From NCBI RefSeq assembly GCF_018687715.1, contig NC_056764.1:12235001-12299000 (forward strand): a DNA stretch of 64,000 nt, read 5' to 3'. Source of the DNA: Carya illinoinensis (Eukaryota; Streptophyta; Magnoliopsida; Fagales; Juglandaceae). Below are positions 57,745-64,000 of this stretch, piece after piece; the stretch's first letter is position 1; each line of letters starts with the position of its first letter. The notes below the pieces were generated by a model. That model had not been told where the DNA came from. It did not search any database and saw only the letters and a program-made list of their open reading frames with translations. The position numbers and the translations under genes were made by a program.

Positions 57745-57798
<54 letters not shown>

Positions 57799-59577
57799 TT
57801 ATATATGTATTTTTAAGCATAATATGACGCAACGCAATAGGATGAGAGTTACTTTTACATTTAAATAAAAGAACGCGTTTTAAGAAAAAGAATAAAAATA
57901 AAAATAAAAATAAAAAGAAGAAGAAAGAAAGAAAGAAAAAGAATTGCACCAAGTAGTGTTAACATCAATGAACGCGTATTCAACTATTACGTACAAGAAA
58001 TTGTGGGGTGTCATTTGTTCAGTGAGACAATGAAAAGCAAATATACATTAATGAAAGGGAATATATGGTCTACAAATGTTGAGCGTTAGATTCCTTTTCC
58101 AATTTTAAGAAAAGGATAGATACAAAGATATTAATTTTTTTAAAATATTTAATGATGTTCTAAAGACCTGTATGGATAAAAATAAACGTAACATTAAGAT
58201 ACAGTTTGAGCTTCCTTTAAAAAATAAAAGAGGTCTATCATTAAAATAAATAATTTTTTTCTGTGTATCTGAGATTTATTCAATTTTTTTAAAATGAGTA
58301 CTTGAGAGTTTTACATCCTAAGGGTACATTTAAATGTTAAATACTTTAGGAATAGTAGTAAATTAAAACTTTTCAATTTGTAGTGGATCAAATGGAAGGG
58401 AAATTGATTGAAAGCAAAAACATCGACCATTAATTTGGTTAATTATTTCCAGGTTGACGCATTGGCTTATAATGATAAGCACACAAGTACATGATGTAAT
58501 TACCTTTAGAGTAGACCAAAGATGTGAAAAACATAAAAAGTTAAAAACAAAACTCATACTATATTTAGTTTGATGTAATCTATAGTAAGCCATTCGTTGA
58601 CATTTCAATGTAAGATAATACATTTAAAGATACAATACTTTATTCTTCCCACTTTGGTAAAACCCAACAAAAACAAAAAACACTTTTCCAGATTTTTTTT
58701 TTTTTTTATACTACAATTAAAAACAGAGACAAAAAAGGGAGCCAGATCCGTAGGGAGAGATGGTGCTTTCTGTTTTTTTGAAAAGAATTGGAATGGGATT
58801 GAGGTCTTATTTTTCTGTTCGTCGTGATGCTTCAAATAATAATTTATGGAATGTCCTTTTTAAGAATTTTGTAATATACCACTTATTATAAAATTCAATA
58901 TAATTTTTTTATTAAAAAGTATAATTATTAATAATGTATTAGATGTGTTAAAAAAAAAAACTTGTAATTTCTTCCATTTTTGAACACGCAAAATGTAACC
59001 TTGAATTAGTCTAACCAATGTACCAAAGCCATTTTCCTTTAAATTCAACGAACTATTTCTCCGGAGCTAGAGGAATCTAAAATTAGAATTAAAAGAAACA
59101 AACCAAAAAAAAAATCGTAATATTTGGTGGTTTGCCTTAATGAAGAAGAAAACCCAACGCAAGGAGCATCCTCATATTTGCAGAAACTGTTGGAGTGTTT
59201 TGAACTATGAACATCAATCGGAATCCATCTTCAATAATCTCACAATCAACGAATTATATTGATAGGGAAACAGCTGAACCTAAATTACTACAAACTAATT
59301 ACAAATATGAGCCATCCCTGGACAGGATCTTCAAACTCCTTCGCAATATTCCCATCCATATCCTAAGCCCTTTCAACCCAAACCCCTTCTCCACTCTTTT
59401 ATTTTTAATCACTTCCGAAGGGAGAGAACAAAAAAAAAAAAAATGAATATAAAAAATGAAGAAATTCTGTAACAACTATACATACAACGGTAAGATTTAA
59501 GATTAGCCAGCAATAGCCCCTAAATCAATCACAGCTTCTGAAGTTATTGTTCTTGCCTACATCAACCACCTGAGCGA
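56877..59577. repeat. segmental repeat, copy 3 (A3, B3, C3)
   Basis: A3 starts CTTCTTAGCATCATGAAAAG, as A1 does at 24990. B3 (58325-58825) and C3 (58826-59577) match copies 1 and 2 and lead into small-gene copy 3. An extra AT-rich insert with the recurrent MITE words lies at ~57310-57455 (CATCTCATCTTATCTAATCT ... TCATCTTTGACACTATCCAT, with a repeated CTATTAAGATCTCA flank). Confidence 0.85.
57750..57796. repeat. (TA)23 microsatellite
   Basis: An uninterrupted TA run of about 46 bp. Confidence 0.95.
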
Positions 59578-59835
59578 TCATGTTTCAGACAGAGCATCTG
59601 AATTATACCCAGTTGGAGTTGGAGCTGGGGTTGTGGAATCCGAGCTGAGAAAACCGCCTCCAGTCGCCTCGGAGTGCTTTTGTCGGATCCCACCCACCAC
59701 CACGACACCAATTGCTCCTGCGATTGCTTTGACTATTCGACGCTTGACCCCGCCTCGCCTCGGAGGTAGTCTCTGATTCTTTGCGTTCTTCGCTTTCGGC
59801 TCTGCGATCATCATTTTCTTCAAGTCTGTATACAT
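59578..59835 (-). CDS. small basic/Ser-Thr-rich protein, copy 3, 85 aa
   Basis: The ATG at 59835 gives MYTDLKKMMIAEPKAKNAKN, then QRLPPRRGGVKRRIVKAIAG, AIGVVVVGGIRQKHSEATGG and the tail FLSSDSTTPAPTPTGYNSDA ending LSET. It has the same architecture as copy 2. The RRGGVKRRI core is more basic here, and a VVVVGG insertion lengthens the short hydrophobic segment (~residues 39-48), which might be membrane-associating or simply a helix. The frame is clean, the leader has (GA)n, and there is a TATA box upstream. Changes between copies 2 and 3 leave the length and both ends intact, which argues for a real protein-coding gene. Confidence 0.78.
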   Translation of the reverse strand: MYTDLKKMMIAEPKAKNAKNQRLPPRRGGVKRRIVKAIAGAIGVVVVGGIRQKHSEATGGGFLSSDSTTPAPTPTGYNSDALSET

Positions 59836-59847
59836 AGCGTCGAAGAG

Positions 59848-59851
<4 letters not shown>

Positions 59852-59884
<33 letters not shown>
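59852..59884. repeat. (GA)16 in the 5' leader of small-gene copy 3
   Basis: A GA run 17 bp upstream of the start codon, positionally equivalent to 47376-47407. Confidence 0.9.
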
Positions 59885-59889
<5 letters not shown>

Positions 59890-59966
59890 GTGAAGCAGAG
59901 TAGGGAGAACTCTGCCGTTAATTTTCAGTACTGAGGCGTGCGATACTCCCTCTCGCGCGTGAGCAC

Positions 59967-59975
59967 TTATTTATA
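59967..59975 (-). promoter_or_regulatory. TATA box of small-gene copy 3
   Basis: The minus strand reads ACATATAAATAAGTGCTC, ~135 bp upstream of the ATG. The immediate context differs from copies 1 and 2, but the position is the same. Confidence 0.55.
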
Positions 59976-60724
59976 TGTTTTCGGAAACTTGGGGCGCAAG
60001 ATTGATTGCATAATCTTGTTTAGCAGTGAGATTATGGTTTTACAGTGTTTTCATGTTATTTGTTTTTAAGGCAATGCAAAGTTCTATTACAATTTTAAAA
60101 AAGAAATGAATTTATTTATTTTGACAATTATATTGTCTAAGAATGTGACAAATGTTTCTATTTTTAAAGGGTCTTAGTTGTTCATGTGAATTTTACCCAA
60201 AAAATAAGTTCATTGGGTCATAAACTCTGTTAAAGTAATCTAAGAGGGCTAATTAGTTCTAAGAAAAGTGTTATAACACAAGAAAATTTTGTAAATATAA
60301 ATTTATAAATTAATATAAGTTTATATAATATGTTAGATATAATTTATAATAAAAATAATTTTATTATCTAACATACTATATCAAATCATATCAATTTATA
60401 AATTTATTTTATAAAATTTTTTTCGACTAAATTATTTATCAAATTCTAAATAAACAACACTAAAAACCTCTGTATTTAATGCCATAATTAATATTACTTT
60501 GTATAGCAATAAAAATAAGTCCTAACCTTAAAGGATAAGTACTGCTACGGTGCCAATACTCCACTCCGCCTGAAACCAAACTCGTAATGAACAGTAATGG
60601 TCCCCCAAGCTGACGCTATGAGACAATGATGTCAGGGACAAACATCATTATAAGTTATTAATTATTTCCGTACATTCTTTTAACTTCAAATGGTAAAATT
60701 ATTCGTTAAAGACAGTGATCAATA
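59976..60724. other. intergenic, no gene seen
   Basis: The distal flank of small-gene copy 3. Similarity to segment D is not apparent here, so the triplication seems to end near the promoter. 60540-60650 is somewhat GC-richer but codes for nothing recognisable. Confidence 0.5.
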
Positions 60725-60950
60725 GATAATGATTTGTTAGTATCGTTCCAATCCATCTTATTATCATAATTTTTTAAAAAATTTTATTTAAAATTAAATA
60801 AATAACTTAAAATTTTCAAATTTTAAAATAAAAATAATATTAAAAAATATTTTAATAATATTTTATTAAATTTTAATAATATTTTTATTCAACTTTTAAA
60901 TTTAATATCAACTCATCTCATTTGTAAAAATAAATAAAACAACTTCTAAT
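60725..60950. mobile_element. MITE-like copy of the recurrent AT-rich family
   Basis: Shares AAAATAAAAATAATATTAAA, TTTTTATTCAACTTTTAA and TCAACTCATCTCATTT with the other copies. Ends unclear. Confidence 0.45.
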
Positions 60951-60966
60951 GGCACTTCATTTCACC

Positions 60967-61590
60967 TAGGGGTGTCAAATCGTGTTAACGGGTCGTGTTC
61001 GTATCGTGTCAAAACATGTATATTATAGTATATAGGTAAACCCTAACCTGACCCGTTAAACTTATCGTGTCAAAATCTCAAACCCTAACCCAATCCGTTA
61101 ACATAACGTGTCATGTCGTGTCAACCCGTTTTGACCCATTAGTGAATATTACTAAATAGGTTGACACGAAACAATATGACCCATTTTAAATTGTTTATGT
61201 AAATGTGTTGAATATGTTTGAAATTAACCTGTTTGACTTGATTAAATTTAATATAATTTTCTATAAATGTTAAAATTATAATATTTATAAAAATTATAAA
61301 ACTAACTACAAGTCTAAAATTATAATCTAAACAATAAAAATATCGAAATTAAAATTGTAACAATTTTACTTTTGGGTAAAAGGGTATAATTGTAACTTTA
61401 ACTTTCTTAACGTGTCATAATGGGTTATAACGAGTCAAAACGGGTTGACCTGTTATCAACCCGCTAAGCAATCGTGTCTTAACGGGTCAACCCGTTTTGA
61501 CCCGAACCCTTTAAGACCAAACCCTAACCCGCTATTATCGTGTCGTGTTCGTATTGGGTTAACAGGTCGTGTAACATATTGCCACCCCTA
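60967..61590. mobile_element. hAT MITE, 624 bp
   Basis: The perfect 8-bp target duplication ATTTCACC is at 60959-60966 and 61591-61598. Inverted ends are TAGGGGTGTCAA and (inverted) TAGGGGTGGCAA. The body is full of GACCCGTT/AACGGGTC and CGTGTC words on both arms, so much of it folds back on itself. Non-coding. Confidence 0.9.
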
Positions 61591-61598
61591 ATTTCACC

Positions 61599-62420
61599 CT
61601 ACGAATTAAGTTAGAAGAAGAGATCTTGAATTCACATTTTACTTTAAAAATACTTACCTATATATAGATTCTTTTATTAAAAGATAATGTTAAATATAAT
61701 ATTTTGATGTGTAAGTCTTATATACGCATTTTGAAAATTCATAGAATCCACTGTTGTAATGAAGATTTTTCATATAGATATATATATTTACTTAATTTTT
61801 TTTTAAAAAAGAATACATAAAAATTATACAGTTGCACAAGTTGTACTAATTATTTTCTTAAAAAAGTATATAAAACACGGCCTGTTTTATAATCTCTATA
61901 TAACTCTTCAATAAAATATTATTAAAACAATATATTTTTTAAATACTTCATAAATATTGTATTTTGCAGCATAAAATAAATAACAAGTACCATACATGCA
62001 CTGATGCAAAGCTCAATAACAATTATTTTTCCACCAAGGAATTAAGAGTTAACGTCATTCAATGACCCATTGGATTAAGATTTCAGACAAGTTACGTGGA
62101 CTAGTACTCTATTTAATTGTAAGTTTGCTGGAAAACCATGTCGCCGTGTCACCTATCAAGCTGAGGTCACGGTTCGTCGAGTGAGAATTAAATAATAAAA
62201 AGAATATTTTATAATATTATATATATAAATTGATAAGTTTAAGTGATACAGTATGTTAAATGTAAATATGTTTTATGGTCAAGGAAAGAGTGTCATGCGC
62301 TTAATGAGTAAACTCTAATGCATAGCTAACAAGGAAGAGATAATAAAGAATCACCCGAGATAAGATGAATAAATAATAAACTTAATAAAAGAAACTGTAT
62401 AGAAAACATAATTATCTGTA
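61599..62420. other. intergenic, no gene seen
   Basis: AT-rich spacer up to the LINE 5' region. 62040-62180 is of normal composition but without an open frame. Confidence 0.45.
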
Positions 62421-62638
62421 CTCAAGCACCAGTCGAGTCTTCTCTCTTCTTTTCTCTCTGGAAAAGAAGAGGTGAATGTGTGCTGAGAGAGTGGAATGCA
62501 CGAGGAGTCAGAAGGTGGTTATAACGGTAATGAGAGAGAAAGTCTTGGAGAAAAGGCAGAAAATTGTCCAAACAGGTGGCATCAGCGGTGGTAGGCAACC
62601 ATGTATGTGAATGGTGTACGGAGCTGAGGTAGGGGAGA

Positions 62639-63970
62639 ATGAAGGAACTAGAGGAAAAGTGGAGGAAGCTTCATTTAACGGAAGAGGAAGCAGCCGATAT
62701 CATCTTTGAGGAGGATGAAGACGAGGAATTGAAATACAAAGAAGGGAGAAGTATAGTGGGGAAGGTCTGCACGCAGAGGGTAATTAGCAAGAGAGTGCTG
62801 AGCTCAACTTTAGCCAAAGTATGGAGAATCAGTAAACCAGCTCAGTTTCTAGAGGTAAGTCCAAATATCTTCGTGATTACATTTGGTACTGAGGCTGATA
62901 AGGATAGAGTATGGGAGGGGAGACCCTGGCTGTTTGATAACAGCTTGATTGCCATGAAGGCTTTCGATGGCTTTACTCCACCCTAAAAAATGGTGTTTAA
63001 CTCGGAGAGCTTCTGGGTAAGAATGCATAATCTACCCTTAGCTTATATGACTAAATGCCGAGGAGAACAATTAGGAGGGACAGTGGGTCAAGTGGAAAGG
63101 GTAGACACGTTGGAAGATGGAAGTGGGTGGGGGCATTTCCTGAGAGTGCAAATAAGGTTAGACATAGTACAACCTATCCCAAGGGGAAGAACAATCAAAG
63201 TTAAGGGGGAGAGCATTTGGATGCCTTTTAGCTATGAAAAACTGCCTAAGATTTGCTTTGATTGTGGTTGTATGATGCATGGTGAGGAAGGGTGCGAAAT
63301 GAAGGGAGAGAGTGGGCAAGGGGATGAGCAGTTTGGGGTCTGGCTAAGAGCCAGTCAAGGGATGAAATGGAAAGGATATAGCAGATATTTCAGGGAGGAG
63401 AAGGAAGAAGGAGCCGAAAGTAAGAACAAAAAAGTATGGGGTCAGGTTGAGAGAACAGAAGACACACCCAAGGGGGATAGGATGAACCCTGATGGAAAGC
63501 ATACAGAAGATAGAAATATTCAAGGTATGAGGGAAGTAGATCTTAAAGGGGAGGATGGGGGGAGGGTAGTCAGAGTGTAGGAAAGGGGAAGTAGGGAAGT
63601 GGTATGGGAAAATAATTCAGGGAAGGGGATAGAAGAGGATGTAAGGGAGTTTTTGTTGGAGGTTCTAGAGGTGGGAAGGGGAGGAAGAGTGGAAGAGACT
63701 GAGCAAGCAGTAAACAAGGAGGGCGATTCAGGTTTCAAAGGAAATCTCAATTCCAAGAAAGGAACCTGAAAAAGAAGGACTAGAGCAAAGGGGTGTAACG
63801 AGGTGGAGGAGGGCTGGCTTGGAAGTGGAATTAAAAGATGCATGGTAGCAAAAGAGGGGGAAGAGCTAACTGATAAAGGAAAAAGGGCTAGAAGGGGGGA
63901 GATGGTGATGGGGTCAGATTTTTCAAACTTAGTGGCGGAGGCTGAAAATCAGCCCCACCATTCATTATGA
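62639..63970 (+). pseudogene. LINE ORF1 (DUF4283 / CCHC type), three in-frame stops
   Basis: A single frame of 443 codons runs from the ATG at 62639 to TGA at 63968-63970. It is interrupted by TAA at 62984, TAG at 63578 and TGA at 63767. The N-terminal half has the DUF4283 pattern (VSPNIFVITFGTEADKDRVW, then GRPWLFDNSLIAMKAFDG, FWVRMHNLPLAYMTKCRGEQ). The zinc knuckle is FDCGCMMHGEEGCEMKGE (C-x-C...H-x4-C, slightly degenerate). The C-terminal half is charged and low-complexity. ORF1 of plant L1-like elements binds the element RNA. The conserved frame with only three stops indicates a fairly young element. Confidence 0.8.
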
Positions 63971-64000
63971 AAATCATAAGCTGGAACTGCCGAGAGTTGG
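63967..64000 (+). CDS. LINE ORF2 start (endonuclease), partial
   Basis: Reads MKIISWNCREL, the start of the apurinic-type endonuclease (usual form MKIISWNCRGLG; Glu replaces Gly here). The ATG overlaps the ORF1 stop as ATGA. Truncated by the window edge. Confidence 0.75.
   Translation, partial: MKIISWNCREL

Larger units (their letters stand above)
62420..64000 (+). mobile_element. LINE (L1-like), 5' part, runs off the window
   Basis: A pyrimidine-rich, then G-rich leader (62420-62638) precedes ORF1 at 62639, and ORF2 begins at 63967. The true 5' end and target duplication cannot be fixed because the 3' end is outside the window. Confidence 0.75.

Noticed and set aside
1..64000. tRNA, rRNA or snRNA genes
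   Set aside because: I looked for tRNA-like B-box words and conserved rRNA segments and saw none beyond the SINE and primer-binding sites.

Overview
This is a repeat-rich, AT-rich piece of a plant nuclear genome. Introns, TATA boxes, (GA)n 5' leaders, plant-type LTR retrotransposons (Ty1/copia with an initiator-Met tRNA primer site, and Ty3/gypsy of the Tat type with a second RNase H), LINEs, a SINE and hAT and Harbinger elements all point to a dicot. The SINE and the abundant 'gagatgagatgaaa' MITE family remind me of walnut, hickory and oak relatives (Fagales). That placement is from memory and is weak.

Layout. 0.27-5.03 kb holds the one clear, intact conserved gene. It lies on the minus strand and has 12 exons that splice in frame to a 397-residue HAD-superfamily hydrolase of the CECR5/HDHD5 type, with a mitochondrial-looking N-terminus. 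Its fifth intron carries a 5'-truncated LINE and a SINE. 5.2-8.5 kb is non-coding, with a microsatellite and a degenerate repeat block. 8.6-16.1 kb contains two decayed PIF/Harbinger gene pairs in head-to-head mirror order, then a 1.4 kb non-autonomous element with terminal inverted repeats. 16-23.6 kb is AT-rich spacer with MITEs and an old LTR fragment.

23.6-59.9 kb is a segmental triplication. A small minus-strand gene with its flanks occurs three times: decayed at 23.65 kb, and intact at 47.1 kb (79 aa) and 59.6 kb (85 aa). The copies are separated by nested insertions. The largest, 28.0-45.0 kb, is a left-truncated Tat-type gypsy element that was hit by an 8.2 kb copia element (5-bp target duplication CTCAT) and, in its reverse-strand ORF, by a 617-bp hAT element (8-bp target duplication CTTGCCGC). 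A second complex at 51.8-56.9 kb is a minus-strand LINE whose reverse transcriptase region is replaced by an LTR-like sequence. 60-62 kb is spacer with a hAT MITE (8-bp target duplication ATTTCACC). The window ends inside a plus-strand LINE, just at the start of its ORF2.

Most notable: (i) the copia element carries two related reverse-strand coiled-coil ORFs, each with its own TATA-like box; (ii) the gypsy 3' region has a 12-unit tandem array in which unit variants keep a hairpin by paired changes; (iii) the small-gene triplication supplies empty-site paralogs that date and validate several insertions. Host genes here are few; almost everything else is mobile DNA and its decay.
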